DNA from: an uncultured Oscillospiraceae bacterium
Lineage (GTDB): Bacteria > Bacillota > Clostridia > Oscillospirales > Ruminococcaceae
Assembly (NCBI GenBank): GCA_910578255.1
Contig: CAJTQM010000005.1
Coordinates: 1 to 61,458 of the forward strand
DNA length: 61,458 nucleotides
Direction of reading: 5' to 3'
This document shows positions 7,873-16,307 of the stretch, piece after piece. Each line of letters begins with the position of its first letter. The stretch's first letter is position 1. A model generated the notes under the pieces. It saw nothing but the letters and a program-made list of their open reading frames with translations, made no database searches and had not been told where the DNA came from. A program made the position numbers and the translations under genes.

Positions 7873-9408
7873 AAAGGGCATCCTTTTTGGAAGGGACGGT
7901 GCTTAAAAAAAGTGAAAAAACAAAAACCCTTGGGTCGCGGCGCCGGCATCCTGCTGCCGGTGTCCTGCCTGCCGTCCGATTACGGGATCGGCTCTTTGGG
8001 AAAGGCGGCCTATGACTTTGTGGACTTTCTGGCGGCGGCGGGGCAAAGCTATTGGCAGGTGCTTCCCTTAGGTCCCACCGGATACGGCGACAGTCCCTAT
8101 CAAAGCTTTTCCGCCTTTGCGGGTAGCCCCTACTACATCGATTTGCAAACGCTGGTGGAAGACGGACTTCTTCGCCAGTCGGAGGCAAAAGCGCCGGATT
8201 GGGGCGAAAGGCCCGATTGGGTGGATTACGCAAAGCTTTACAAAAACCGCTTCGAGGTGCTTAAAAAGGCCTGGTCCCGCAGCGGTTGGCAGAAGGACCC
8301 GGCCTTTGGCTCCTTCTACGAGGAAAACCGGTTCTGGCTGGAGGATTACGCTTTGTTTATGGCGCTCAAAGATTCCTTCGACGGCCTGTCGTGGCAGTCC
8401 TGGCCGGAGGAGATTCGCCTGCGAGAGCCTGCCGCCTTGCAGAAATGCCGGGAGCGGCTGAAGGAACAGACAGCTTTCTGGCAGTATGTCCAGTACCTGT
8501 TTTTTACCCAGTGGCAGAAGCTTAAAGCCTACGCAAACGGGAAGGGAGTGCAGATCATCGGCGACATCCCCATCTATGTGTCGATGGATAGCGCCGACGT
8601 CTGGGCCAATACCTCCTTGTTCCAGATGGACAAAAGCCGCCGGCCTCTGGCGGTAGCCGGTGTGCCGCCGGATCTGTTTTCCGCCACCGGGCAGCTTTGG
8701 GGAAATCCTTTGTATGACTGGCGCGCCATGGAGGCGGACGGTTTTGACTGGTGGAAAAAGCGGATGGCCGCCAGCGCCGGGTGGTACGATTTGATCCGCA
8801 TCGACCATTTTATCGGCATCGTCAACTACTATTCCATCCCGGCGGGAGAGAAAACCGCCATGAATGGCCGCTGGATGCCCGGTCCCGGCGAAAAGCTGTT
8901 GAGCGCTATTACCCCGGCGCTGGGCGGCAAAAGAATCATCGCCGAAGATCTTGGCGTCGTCACGCCGCCGGTGCGCAGGCTTCTTAGAAAAAGTGGCTAT
9001 CCGGGCATGAAGCTGATGGAATTCGCCTTCGACAGCACCAGCGCCAACGAATATCTGCCTTGCCATTTCGAAAAGAATACGGTGGTCTATGGCGGCACCC
9101 ACGACAACGAAACTCTGGCCGGCTTTTTCGGGCCGGGCCAAAAGCGGAGGATGCTGCAATTTGCCCGCCGGTACCTGAATGTTTCCCGCAACGCCCAGAT
9201 CCCCTGGGAGCTGATCCGAGCGGGCTATGCCAGCTGCGCGGATACGGTGATTTTCCAGCTGCAGGATTTTTTGGGCCTCGGCAATGAAGCCCGCATCAAC
9301 ACCCCGTCCACCCTGGGCGGGAATTGGTGCTGGCGGCTGGTTCCGGGGCAGCTGGCCGGCGGCTTAGCCGACCGGATAGAAGAATTGGTCAAGCTTTACG
9401 ACAGATAG
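7870..9408 (+). CDS. malQ: 4-alpha-glucanotransferase (amylomaltase)
   Basis: Disproportionates maltodextrins, lengthening chains for glycogen phosphorylase and releasing glucose; GH77, cytoplasmic. Signatures: GAGILLPVSCLPSDYGIGSLGKAAYDFVDFL at the N-terminus, DIPIYVSMDSADVW, the nucleophile region RIDHF, the acid/base IIAEDLGV and the conserved GTHDNET. From ATG 7870 the protein is 512 residues, but the first 14 are unlike the family, that ATG is inside a hairpin, and no ribosome site precedes it. GTG at 7912 (498 residues, beginning VKKQKPLGRGAGILLP) fits the family better, though its GGAAGGG is rather distant. It is followed after 16 bp by glgP. Confidence 0.93.
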   Translation: MKGHPFWKGRCLKKVKKQKPLGRGAGILLPVSCLPSDYGIGSLGKAAYDFVDFLAAAGQSYWQVLPLGPTGYGDSPYQSFSAFAGSPYYIDLQTLVEDGLLRQSEAKAPDWGERPDWVDYAKLYKNRFEVLKKAWSRSGWQKDPAFGSFYEENRFWLEDYALFMALKDSFDGLSWQSWPEEIRLREPAALQKCRERLKEQTAFWQYVQYLFFTQWQKLKAYANGKGVQIIGDIPIYVSMDSADVWANTSLFQMDKSRRPLAVAGVPPDLFSATGQLWGNPLYDWRAMEADGFDWWKKRMAASAGWYDLIRIDHFIGIVNYYSIPAGEKTAMNGRWMPGPGEKLLSAITPALGGKRIIAEDLGVVTPPVRRLLRKSGYPGMKLMEFAFDSTSANEYLPCHFEKNTVVYGGTHDNETLAGFFGPGQKRRMLQFARRYLNVSRNAQIPWELIRAGYASCADTVIFQLQDFLGLGNEARINTPSTLGGNWCWRLVPGQLAGGLADRIEELVKLYDR

Positions 9409-9424
9409 GAAGGAGGGATCCTGC

Positions 9425-11770
9425 TTGCAGGATTTTGAAAAGCAAATCGAGACAATTTTGGCGCTGGAACAGGGGGTTACTCCCGAGACGGCCAGCGTTA
9501 AACAGCTTTATCAGGCGGTTTCCAAGGCGGCGATGGCCGAGACCCTGCCTCGCTGGAAAAAACAGCCGGGCCAAAAGCGAGCCTGCTATCTGTCGGCGGA
9601 ATTTTTGCTGGGGCGGCTTATCTACAGCAACCTGATGAACCTGGGCCTTTTGGAGCGCTGCGGGCAATTTTTACAGTCCCACGGGATCGACCCGGCGGTT
9701 TTTGAGCAGATTGAGGACGACGCCTTGGGCAACGGCGGCTTAGGGCGGCTGGCCGCCTGTTTTCTGGATTCCGCCGCGACCCACCGCCTGCCGCTGGACG
9801 GCTTCGGTATCCGCTACCGGTATGGGTTGTTTCGCCAGCGGTTTGAAAACGGCTTCCAAAAGGAAGCGGCGGACGATTGGATGCGCTTTGGCGATCCGTG
9901 GAGTATTCGCCGGGAGGAGGAAACGGTGCTGGTCCGCTTCGGGGACCAAACGGTCCGGGCGGTGCCCTACGACATGCCGGTGATCGGCTACGGGGAGGGG
10001 ACGGTCAACACCCTGCGGCTGTGGCAGGCCGAAGCGGTGGAAGAATTTGATTTCGACCGGTTTAACCGTCAGGAATACGACGAGGCGGTACGCCAGCAGA
10101 ATCGGGCGCAGGATATATCCGCCGTTTTGTATCCCAACGACGATACCGACGAGGGCAAACGGCTGCGGCTCAAGCAGCAGTACTTTTTCTCCAGCGCCAC
10201 CATGCAGACGCTGGTCCGCCGGTACGCGGCGGAATACGGCGAGGATTTTTCCCGGTTTGGGGACTGTTACGCGGTCCAGCTAAACGACACCCATCCCACC
10301 GTAGCCATCCCCGAACTGCTGCGCCTTTTAATGGAGGAGCACCTGCTTTCCTTTGAAGAGGCGTTCGCGGTGGTCCAGAAGACCTTTTCCTACACCAACC
10401 ACACCATTATGGCCGAGGCGCTGGAAAAATGGAGCACGACTTTGTTCTGCTCGGTCCTGCCAGAGGTTTACCCTTATGTGGTGCTTTTGCAAAACGGCCT
10501 GATGCGGCAGCTGGCCGCTCGGGGGATCCCGCCAGAAAAGAGGGAGGTTTACCGCATCATAGACAAGGGGACCATCCATATGGCCCGTATGGCGATTTTT
10601 GCGGGCCATACGGTCAACGGCGTGGCGCGCATCCATACCGAAATTTTGAAAAACAGCGCCCTGGCCGACTGGTACCGTCTGTATCCAGACCGGTTCCAGA
10701 ACAAGACCAACGGTATTACCCAGCGCCGCTGGCTGGCCCTGTGCAATCTGGAACTGTCGGCGCTGGTCACCGAGTTTTGCGGCGACGGCTGGCAGACGGA
10801 TCTTTCCCGGATCCGCCGTCTGGCGGATTATGCCCAGGACGAGTCGGTGTTAAGACGCTTTGCCGAGATAAAGCGGCAGAAAAAGGCGCAGCTGTGTGAT
10901 TTCATAAAAAAACAGGAAGGGGTGCGGCTGGATCCGGACTTTTTATTCGACATCCAGGCCAAGCGGCTGCATGAGTACAAACGGCAGCTGCTCAACGCCT
11001 TCTCCATCCTGGATATCTATTTCTCGCTCAAGGACGGCAGCCTGACCGATTGGTCCCCGACGGTCTTTTTGTTCGGAGCCAAGGCGGCGCCGGGCTATTA
11101 CCGCGCCAAAGGGGTCATTAAGTATGTAAACGAGATCGCCCGGCTGGTCAACAACGATCCGGATACCAAAGACCGGATTCAGGTGCTGTTTGTGCAAAAT
11201 TACAATGTGTCCTACGCGGAAAAGCTAATTCCCGCGGCGGATGTTTCCGAGCAGATTTCCACCGCCGGCACCGAGGCCTCCGGCACCGGCAACATGAAGT
11301 TTATGTTAAACGGCGCGGTGACGCTGGGAACGCTGGACGGCGCCAACATCGAGATTGTGGAGCAGGCAGGGCAGGAAAACAACTACATCTTCGGCGCAAC
11401 GGTGGAAGAACTGGCGGCGTTAACGCAGTATGATCCGGAAAAGATTCTACGGGAAAATCCCCGGATCCGCCGGGTGGTGGAAACGCTGGTGGACGGCACC
11501 TTCTCCGACGGGAAAACCGGTATGTTCCGGGAGTTGTACGACTCGCTGACCATCGGCGCCGCCTGGCATGAGCCGGATCAGTATTACCTGCTCTTGGACT
11601 TTTTGCCCTACTGCGACGCCAAACGCCGCGCCAACCGGGACTACGCCGACCGGATCGGCTTTACGCGAAAATGCCTGTTGAATACGGCCAATGCGGGCAT
11701 TTTTTCCAGCGACCGTACCATCGGGGAATACGCCCGGGAAATCTGGCGGATTCAGTCGGAGGAAAAATAG
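9425..11770 (+). CDS. glgP: Glycogen/maltodextrin phosphorylase
   Basis: Cleaves alpha-1,4-glucans with phosphate to give glucose 1-phosphate; GT35, PLP-dependent, cytoplasmic. The 781-residue length is typical. The N-terminal part has the ACYLSAEFLLGR and DDALGNGGLGRLAACFLDS signatures. The C-terminal PLP site is EASGTGNMKFMLNGAVTLGTLDGANIEI, whose GTGNMK Lys binds the cofactor. TTG (9425-9427) is the start, with AAGGAGGG just upstream. It acts with malQ on imported dextrins or stored glycogen. A strong terminator follows. Confidence 0.96.
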   Translation: MQDFEKQIETILALEQGVTPETASVKQLYQAVSKAAMAETLPRWKKQPGQKRACYLSAEFLLGRLIYSNLMNLGLLERCGQFLQSHGIDPAVFEQIEDDALGNGGLGRLAACFLDSAATHRLPLDGFGIRYRYGLFRQRFENGFQKEAADDWMRFGDPWSIRREEETVLVRFGDQTVRAVPYDMPVIGYGEGTVNTLRLWQAEAVEEFDFDRFNRQEYDEAVRQQNRAQDISAVLYPNDDTDEGKRLRLKQQYFFSSATMQTLVRRYAAEYGEDFSRFGDCYAVQLNDTHPTVAIPELLRLLMEEHLLSFEEAFAVVQKTFSYTNHTIMAEALEKWSTTLFCSVLPEVYPYVVLLQNGLMRQLAARGIPPEKREVYRIIDKGTIHMARMAIFAGHTVNGVARIHTEILKNSALADWYRLYPDRFQNKTNGITQRRWLALCNLELSALVTEFCGDGWQTDLSRIRRLADYAQDESVLRRFAEIKRQKKAQLCDFIKKQEGVRLDPDFLFDIQAKRLHEYKRQLLNAFSILDIYFSLKDGSLTDWSPTVFLFGAKAAPGYYRAKGVIKYVNEIARLVNNDPDTKDRIQVLFVQNYNVSYAEKLIPAADVSEQISTAGTEASGTGNMKFMLNGAVTLGTLDGANIEIVEQAGQENNYIFGATVEELAALTQYDPEKILRENPRIRRVVETLVDGTFSDGKTGMFRELYDSLTIGAAWHEPDQYYLLLDFLPYCDAKRRANRDYADRIGFTRKCLLNTANAGIFSSDRTIGEYAREIWRIQSEEK

Positions 11771-11782
11771 AAAAAGGATACC

Positions 11783-11829
11783 GCAAAAAAGAGGGGAAAA
11801 TTCGCGGATTTTCCCCTCTTTTTTTGCGT
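11783..11829 (+). terminator. Strong terminator after glgP
   Basis: GCAAAAAAGAGGGGAAAA (11783-11800) pairs perfectly with its complement (11809 to 11827) around an 8-nt loop. The stem contains the U7 run. It is palindromic enough to work in both directions. Confidence 0.85.
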
Positions 11830-11866
11830 ACTCTTTACCGAAAATCGGCGATTTTTCGAAATCCGC

Positions 11867-11895
11867 TTGACAAAAGATTACGTCAAGTGTAGTAT
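11867..11895 (+). promoter_or_regulatory. Sigma-A promoter of the blaI-like operon
   Basis: TTGACA (11867-11872), 17 bp, TAGTAT (11890-11895). It is nearly consensus and is overlapped by the first operator-like palindrome. Confidence 0.8.
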
Positions 11896-11918
11896 ATAGA
11901 TATACTTCAATTGTAGTA
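11879..11918 (+). promoter_or_regulatory. Tandem BlaI/MecI-type operators
   Basis: Two 16-bp sites 24 bp apart: TACGTCAAGTGTAGTA (11879-11894), covering the -10, and TACTTCAATTGTAGTA (11903-11918), covering the start site. The second is a near-perfect palindrome (TACT-CAATTG-AGTA) and resembles the TACA-TGTA core of BlaI/MecI/CopY operators. Autoregulation by the adjacent gene product is the natural inference. Confidence 0.65.
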
Positions 11919-11944
11919 AATCTTTTCGAAAGAGGGAAAGCGCA

Positions 11945-12325
11945 ATGGAAAAAATGCGGCGTCTGCCGGATACGGAATTGGAGATGATGCTGGTTTTGTG
12001 GGAAGAGGATGGAGAGGTCCCCCGTGCCTATTTCGACCAGCGACTCAAGGAAAAAAACTGGAGCATCAATACCATCAACACCTATCTTTCCCGGCTGGAA
12101 AAGAAGGGGTTTCTCAGCTGTGAAAAACGGGGAAAGATGAATTTTTACCGTCCGGCGGTGGGACGGGAGGAATACTTGGCATTTGAAAGCCGGTCGGTGC
12201 TGGACCGGCTGTACGGCAGTTCGGTCAAGCGGTTTATGGCGGCGCTGTATCAGGGCAAAAAGCTGGATGAAAGCCAGCTGGAGGAACTGGAAGAACTGCT
12301 GGAAGAGTTAAAAGGGAGGGATTGA
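11945..12325 (+). CDS. BlaI/MecI/CopY-family transcriptional repressor
   Basis: A 126-residue winged-helix repressor of the penicillinase-repressor family: RLPDTELEMMLVLWEEDGEVPRAYF, then the recognition region NTINTYLSRLEKKGFLSCEKRGKMNFYRP, then a C-terminal dimerisation helix rich in Leu/Glu (EESQLEELEELLEELK-like). In the known systems it is cleaved or released after the partner M56 membrane protease senses a ligand. It lies one base from the M56 gene and has paired palindromes over its own promoter. Its target may be only this operon, since no beta-lactamase or PBP gene is adjacent. Confidence 0.92.
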   Translation: MEKMRRLPDTELEMMLVLWEEDGEVPRAYFDQRLKEKNWSINTINTYLSRLEKKGFLSCEKRGKMNFYRPAVGREEYLAFESRSVLDRLYGSSVKRFMAALYQGKKLDESQLEELEELLEELKGRD

Positions 12326-12326
12326 T

Positions 12327-15047
12327 ATGCTGGAGGCTGTGTTTTCGAATGTGGTGGAAATTACGGTGGCCGTATCCCTGCTGATTCTTTTTTTGCTGGC
12401 GCTTACCCCTCTTCTGCGCCGGCAGTATACGGCCAAGTGGCGGTACTGGGCCTGGCTGGCGCTGGCGGTGCGGCTTTTGATCCCATGGAATATTTCTTTG
12501 CCTTCCGCGCCGGTACAGGTGCAGATTTCCAACCGGACGGTTTTGCCCGCGCCGGCGGCGCCCGCTCCCACTGTGCCACAGGTTCCGGTCCAGGCGGGAC
12601 AGGCTGTGCCCGGCCCGTCGACGACGGCAGCATCGGGCGGCGGGGTCACGACGATGGAGATTCTGGCGGCGGTCTGGCTGGCGGGGACGATTCTGTTTTT
12701 GCTGTGGCAGGCGGTATCCTACGGAATGTTTTTGCGGCAGCTTCGCCGCTGGCGACGCCCGGTGACAAGGGGCGAAGTTTTGCGGCTCGTGCAAACGGCG
12801 CGGGAGGAGGAAGGCGTTCGCCGGAAAATACCGGCGTTTGTCTGCCCGAAAATCTCCAGTCCTATGGTCGTGGGACTGCTGCGGCCGGTTCTTCTTTTGC
12901 CCAAAGAGGATTATGACCAGCGCTCTTTGTACTTTATCCTCAAGCATGAGATGGTTCACATCCGCCGGGGTGATATCTGGTACAAGCAAATTCTGCTTTT
13001 GGCAAACGCGCTGCACTGGTTTAACCCGCTGGTTTGGCTCATGTCCCGCCAGGCGGGCCGGGATGTGGAACTGGTCTGTGACAGTGAGGCGGTCCGCGGG
13101 CTGGACCGGGAAGGACGGGGCCTTTACGGCAGTGTTATTCTGGAAATGGTGCGCAAGGGGGAGAGGGCACCGGCCTTTTCCACCTATTTTTCCGGCGGCG
13201 TCCGGTCGATGAAAGAGCGGCTGCGCAATCTGTTCGATCAGAAAAATAAGCGCAAAGGGGTGCTGGCATTGGGGATGCTGGTGCTGTTGGCCGGCGCGGC
13301 GGGGCTTTTCGCCGCCTGCTCCACGCCCAAAGCGGAGGAGGAAACGATTTTGCAGGAGGCCCGCCGTCTGGTGGAGGAAGCGCCGGCCGTCCTCAACTGG
13401 TACGATGGCAGCGGCGCGAGGGCGAACTTTGATGGCGAATCCCGGGAGGGGGACACGCCGGGCCAGCTTTACAACACCTATTATCCGGTGACCGAGTTTG
13501 CCGGCGCCGCCCAGATGAAGGAGGCCACCGAGCAGGTGTTCAGCCTTCGGTTCTGCCAGGAGAACCTGTATCCGGCGGCGTTCGACCGGCAGGTGCATCC
13601 CTGGTACCGGGAATTTGACGGCGCGCTTTACCTGTCCCAACGGTACCTGTCTGCCGTGGCCTTTTCCGGCGGCAGCCCGGATTGGGAAAGCCTGCAGCTG
13701 GTGGAATCGGACCGGTCCGGGGCGAAAATCCAGCTGGAGATTACCGGCCCGAACGGACAGGCGCAAACGGTGCAGGTGTCTTTGGTCAAGGAGAGAGGCC
13801 GCTGGACGCTGGACAGCTACTGGAAGATGGCCGCCCTCGAGGAGCTGCCGTCCGCCGCCGAGGCGGTGGATCCCGAGGAAAAAGAGGGAATTTTGACGGC
13901 GCTGCAGGGGATTATTCGAAGCTATCAGGAGGGAACGGTGGAAAACAATTCGCTGGAACCCCGGTACGAGGATTTTCCCAGGGGCGCGGATTATCCGCAG
14001 CTTTTGTCCGTCGGCGATTTTACAGTGGAAAAGGGCAACGAGATGTTTGGCTACAAAACGGTTCTGCCGGCGGGCGGGTACGAAATGGTCTGCTTTTTAG
14101 ACTACTTTACCGCGCCGGTTACCGGCGGGGAGGAAGGCTGGCGAGTCACCGCTGTGACCTTTACGCCCTTGGCCAGGGACGCGAAGTTTTTAAGTGAATA
14201 CCTTCCTTTTAACGAGGCGGACGCCGTGTCGGTGACCATTGAGCGGCTGACGGCGGGAGAGGCGCTGGTCGCGTCTTTGCCCGGCGATCAGGTGCAGCGG
14301 TTTTGCGGGACGCTGCTTTCCACCTATGTATCCGACGCGGAAAATCCGGACCCTGTAACCGGCTCCGCAAATTCTTACCGGATTACGCTGACGGACGGAA
14401 CGGTTCACACCGTTGTCATGGCGGGGGATATTACCCTGGATGGGGAACTGATCTGCCGGGTAGACCGGTTAGTGTATGGGGATCCAGCGCCCTGGCAGTA
14501 TTACGATCTGGTCTGGAGCCGGTATTCGGTGGATCCGATCACCGGAGCGCGAACACTGGTGGAAGAAGAGGTCCTGCCGGATTTTTACGCAAAGGCTTAT
14601 CTGGATTTTGACATGGAAGGGATATCGGGGACCCGGTACGCCGAAGAGGGCGACTGGGAGCGGACGGCGCGGCTTTTAGAGGGCTTTACCGTGGAGAATC
14701 TTCGGTCGCTGGTTTTGACCGGCGGGCCCACCGACCAGACCGACCGGTTTCCCATGGACCGAAGTCAGGTGGCGCAGGCACTGGAGGTGGTCCGGGCGCT
14801 TAAGGGAAATCCGTGGCCCTACGGGCCGGACGAGCACCCCAATCCGCCCACCGGCGGATACAGCGCGATGCAGCTGGTCCGGGACGATGGGACGACGGTA
14901 CAGATCTATTTTAACGGAGAGGCGCTGACCGTGTCGGTCAGCGGCGAGACCCAAAGCGTTACCTTCTACTGCGGGGACGGTGAGGCCTACCAAAGCGCTT
15001 ACGGTATGGACAGTCTGCTTTGGAAGATCACAAATCCCGGCGTATAG
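12327..15047 (+). CDS. BlaR1-like M56 metalloprotease with very large C-terminal ectodomain
   Basis: A 906-residue membrane sensor-protease candidate. Hydrophobic segments lie at about 10-29, 38-53, 108-130 and 308-328. The M56 zinc site HEMVH begins at His207, with the downstream CDSEAV Glu as likely third ligand. After the fourth helix (ending in AACS) comes about 575 residues of predicted extracellular sequence. This is not a penicillin-binding transpeptidase fold (no SxxK followed by KTG is seen). Residues about 345-500 (YYPVTEFAGAAQMKEATEQVFS...REFDGALYLSQRY) vaguely recall IseA-like inhibitor domains found on clostridial M56 proteins; the rest is unassigned. It is paired with the BlaI-like repressor. 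The ligand is unknown; cell-wall stress is inference. Confidence 0.88.
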   Translation: MLEAVFSNVVEITVAVSLLILFLLALTPLLRRQYTAKWRYWAWLALAVRLLIPWNISLPSAPVQVQISNRTVLPAPAAPAPTVPQVPVQAGQAVPGPSTTAASGGGVTTMEILAAVWLAGTILFLLWQAVSYGMFLRQLRRWRRPVTRGEVLRLVQTAREEEGVRRKIPAFVCPKISSPMVVGLLRPVLLLPKEDYDQRSLYFILKHEMVHIRRGDIWYKQILLLANALHWFNPLVWLMSRQAGRDVELVCDSEAVRGLDREGRGLYGSVILEMVRKGERAPAFSTYFSGGVRSMKERLRNLFDQKNKRKGVLALGMLVLLAGAAGLFAACSTPKAEEETILQEARRLVEEAPAVLNWYDGSGARANFDGESREGDTPGQLYNTYYPVTEFAGAAQMKEATEQVFSLRFCQENLYPAAFDRQVHPWYREFDGALYLSQRYLSAVAFSGGSPDWESLQLVESDRSGAKIQLEITGPNGQAQTVQVSLVKERGRWTLDSYWKMAALEELPSAAEAVDPEEKEGILTALQGIIRSYQEGTVENNSLEPRYEDFPRGADYPQLLSVGDFTVEKGNEMFGYKTVLPAGGYEMVCFLDYFTAPVTGGEEGWRVTAVTFTPLARDAKFLSEYLPFNEADAVSVTIERLTAGEALVASLPGDQVQRFCGTLLSTYVSDAENPDPVTGSANSYRITLTDGTVHTVVMAGDITLDGELICRVDRLVYGDPAPWQYYDLVWSRYSVDPITGARTLVEEEVLPDFYAKAYLDFDMEGISGTRYAEEGDWERTARLLEGFTVENLRSLVLTGGPTDQTDRFPMDRSQVAQALEVVRALKGNPWPYGPDEHPNPPTGGYSAMQLVRDDGTTVQIYFNGEALTVSVSGETQSVTFYCGDGEAYQSAYGMDSLLWKITNPGV

Positions 15048-15051
15048 ACAC

Positions 15052-15086
15052 AAAAAGACCGGTTTTTGCAAAGGCCGTTCTTTTTG
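15052..15086 (+). terminator. Terminator after the M56 gene
   Basis: AAAAAGACCGG and GGCCGTTCTTTTT form a hairpin with a one-base bulge and a T5 tail, 5 bp after the M56 stop. Confidence 0.55.
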
Positions 15087-15148
15087 GCTGGATTTTTCCA
15101 AGCGCTTGCCTTATAATAAGAGTTCAAAGAACAAAGGGGGCGCGGATT

Positions 15149-15730
15149 TTGGAAGAGAAATGGGAGCAGATGAAGGAAGGCTTGCAGCAATGCGAACGCT
15201 GCGGCCTTTGCCGCACCCGTACCCAGGCAGTCTGGGGGGTGGGCAATCCCAAAAGTCAGGTGCTTTTGGTCGGTGAGGCGCCGGGCCGGATGGAGGACGA
15301 GCAGGGCGAGCCCTTTGTGGGCCGCAGCGGCCAGCTGTTGGATAAGATGCTGGCGGTAGTGGATTTAGACCGGCGAAAAAACATCTACATTACCAACATC
15401 GTCAAGTGCCGGCCGCCGGAAAACCGCGATCCCGCGCCGGAGGAGGTGGCGGCGTGCTTGGACTATTTACGTGAGCAGGTCCGGATACTGTCGCCGAAAA
15501 TCATTGTCTGCTTAGGAAGGGTCAGCGCCACACGGCTGATCGATCCGGAGTTTCGGGTGACTAAGGAGCACGGCCGTTGGGTGGAAAAGGACGGCGTTCA
15601 GATGATGGGTACCTTTCATCCGGCGGCTCTTCTGCGCAATCCGGGCAGCAAGCCTGCCGCGCTGGAGGATCTGCTGGGACTGCGGGAAAAAATCCGGCAG
15701 CTGTGCCCGCAGGTATATGAGGTGCAATAA
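15149..15730 (+). CDS. Type 4/5 (4Fe-4S) uracil-DNA glycosylase
   Basis: Excises uracil from DNA for base-excision repair. The 193-residue family 4 enzyme has Cys-rich CERCGLC near the N-terminus contributing to the iron-sulfur cluster, the active-site motif LLVGEAPGRMEDEQGEPFVGRSGQLLD, NIVKCRPPENRDP, and the C-terminal GTFHPAALLRNP motif. TTG at 15149 follows AAGGGGG (15134-15140) at 8-nt spacing; an upstream in-frame ATG at 15020 would overlap the M56 gene and add 43 unrelated residues. TATAAT at 15112-15117 is a possible -10. Confidence 0.92.
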   Translation: MEEKWEQMKEGLQQCERCGLCRTRTQAVWGVGNPKSQVLLVGEAPGRMEDEQGEPFVGRSGQLLDKMLAVVDLDRRKNIYITNIVKCRPPENRDPAPEEVAACLDYLREQVRILSPKIIVCLGRVSATRLIDPEFRVTKEHGRWVEKDGVQMMGTFHPAALLRNPGSKPAALEDLLGLREKIRQLCPQVYEVQ

Positions 15731-15744
15731 GCCCCAAAAGGGAA

Positions 15745-15784
15745 GGACGCTTCAGGACAGAAAATCCTGAAGCGTCCGTTTTTC
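15745..15784 (+). terminator. Strong terminator between convergent udg and rrf2-like genes
   Basis: A perfect 13-bp stem, GGACGCTTCAGGA (15745-15757) with TCCTGAAGCGTCC (15765-15777), is followed by GTTTTTC. It overlaps the last codons of the convergent regulator gene. Confidence 0.9.
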
Positions 15785-16156
15785 TAGGAAATCGCCGATA
15801 CATTGAGAGAAATCCTCCCAAAAGGCCAAGGTAGGACAACCCTCCCGGCGGGGGCACGGGTTGGCGGGATTATCCAGGCAGGCCACCGGCGCGAGGTTCC
15901 CTTCGGTGACCTGCAAAATTTCCCGGACGGTGTACTGGGCCGGGTCCCTGGTCAGACGGTATCCGCCACTGTTGCCGCGAACGCCTTGGATTAAGCCGCT
16001 TTTTTTCAAAAGGGAGACAATCTGCTCCAAATATTTGATTTCGATTCCTTGGCGGTCGGCAATGTCCCGAAGGGGAACGAAAGAGTCCCCTTTTTGCTGC
16101 TTGGCAAGATCGATCATCATGCGAAGCGCATACCGGCCTTTGGTAGATACTTTCAT
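15752..16156 (-). CDS. Rrf2/IscR-family transcriptional regulator
   Basis: A 134-residue winged-helix regulator: MKVSTKGRYALRMMIDLAKQ, then GIEIKYLEQIVSLLKKSGLIQGVRGNSGGYRL. Three cysteines follow in CLDNPANPCPRREGC (C-X7-C-X5-C), the region that binds a [2Fe-2S] cluster in IscR; CymR-type sulfur regulators lack such a trio. ATG 16156 is chosen because the family begins MKxSTKGRYA; an in-frame start ten codons earlier is less likely. It is divergent from metY, whose promoter carries a palindrome just past the -10, so control of sulfur assimilation is the obvious hypothesis. Iron-sulfur sensing is equally possible. Confidence 0.9.
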   Translation of the reverse strand: MKVSTKGRYALRMMIDLAKQQKGDSFVPLRDIADRQGIEIKYLEQIVSLLKKSGLIQGVRGNSGGYRLTRDPAQYTVREILQVTEGNLAPVACLDNPANPCPRREGCPTLAFWEDFSQCIGDFLEKRTLQDFLS

Positions 16157-16184
16157 CGCAAGTGCCCTTTCCGTGTTTTTTATC

Positions 16185-16213
16185 ATCTTAAACCAATGAG
16201 AAAATTATGTAAA
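16185..16213 (-). promoter_or_regulatory. Promoter of the rrf2-like gene
   Basis: On the minus strand TTTACA (16213-16208), 17 bp, TAAGAT (16190-16185). It is back to back with the metY-leader promoter, 20 bp away. Confidence 0.5.
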
Positions 16214-16233
16214 GAAAAATTTGTAAAGAAGGA

Positions 16234-16262
16234 TTGACGAATGCAGAGACACATGCTATAAT
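16234..16262 (+). promoter_or_regulatory. Strong sigma-A promoter of the metY leader
   Basis: TTGACG (16234-16239), 17 bp, TATAAT (16257-16262). It is one of the best promoters in the window, about 420 bp before the metY start codon, so the transcript has a long leader. Confidence 0.85.
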
Positions 16263-16280
16263 CCTGGTAAAATAACAGGA
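16262..16280 (+). promoter_or_regulatory. Candidate Rrf2-type operator
   Basis: TCCTGGTAAAATAACAGGA is a 19-bp near-perfect palindrome (TCCTG-TA-N3-TA-CAGGA) covering the transcription start region directly after the -10. Rrf2 proteins bind such AT-centred dyads, and an Rrf2-family gene is divergently adjacent. Confidence 0.6.
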
Positions 16281-16307
16281 AAAGAAATCCGGAAAGGAGA
16301 AAGCAGC

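Noticed and set aside
12234..13766. 510-codon open frame antisense to the blaI-like/M56 genes
   Set aside because: Arg/Gly/Pro-rich translation typical of the complement of GC-rich coding DNA; no ribosome site, no motif, while the plus-strand genes have clear family signatures.
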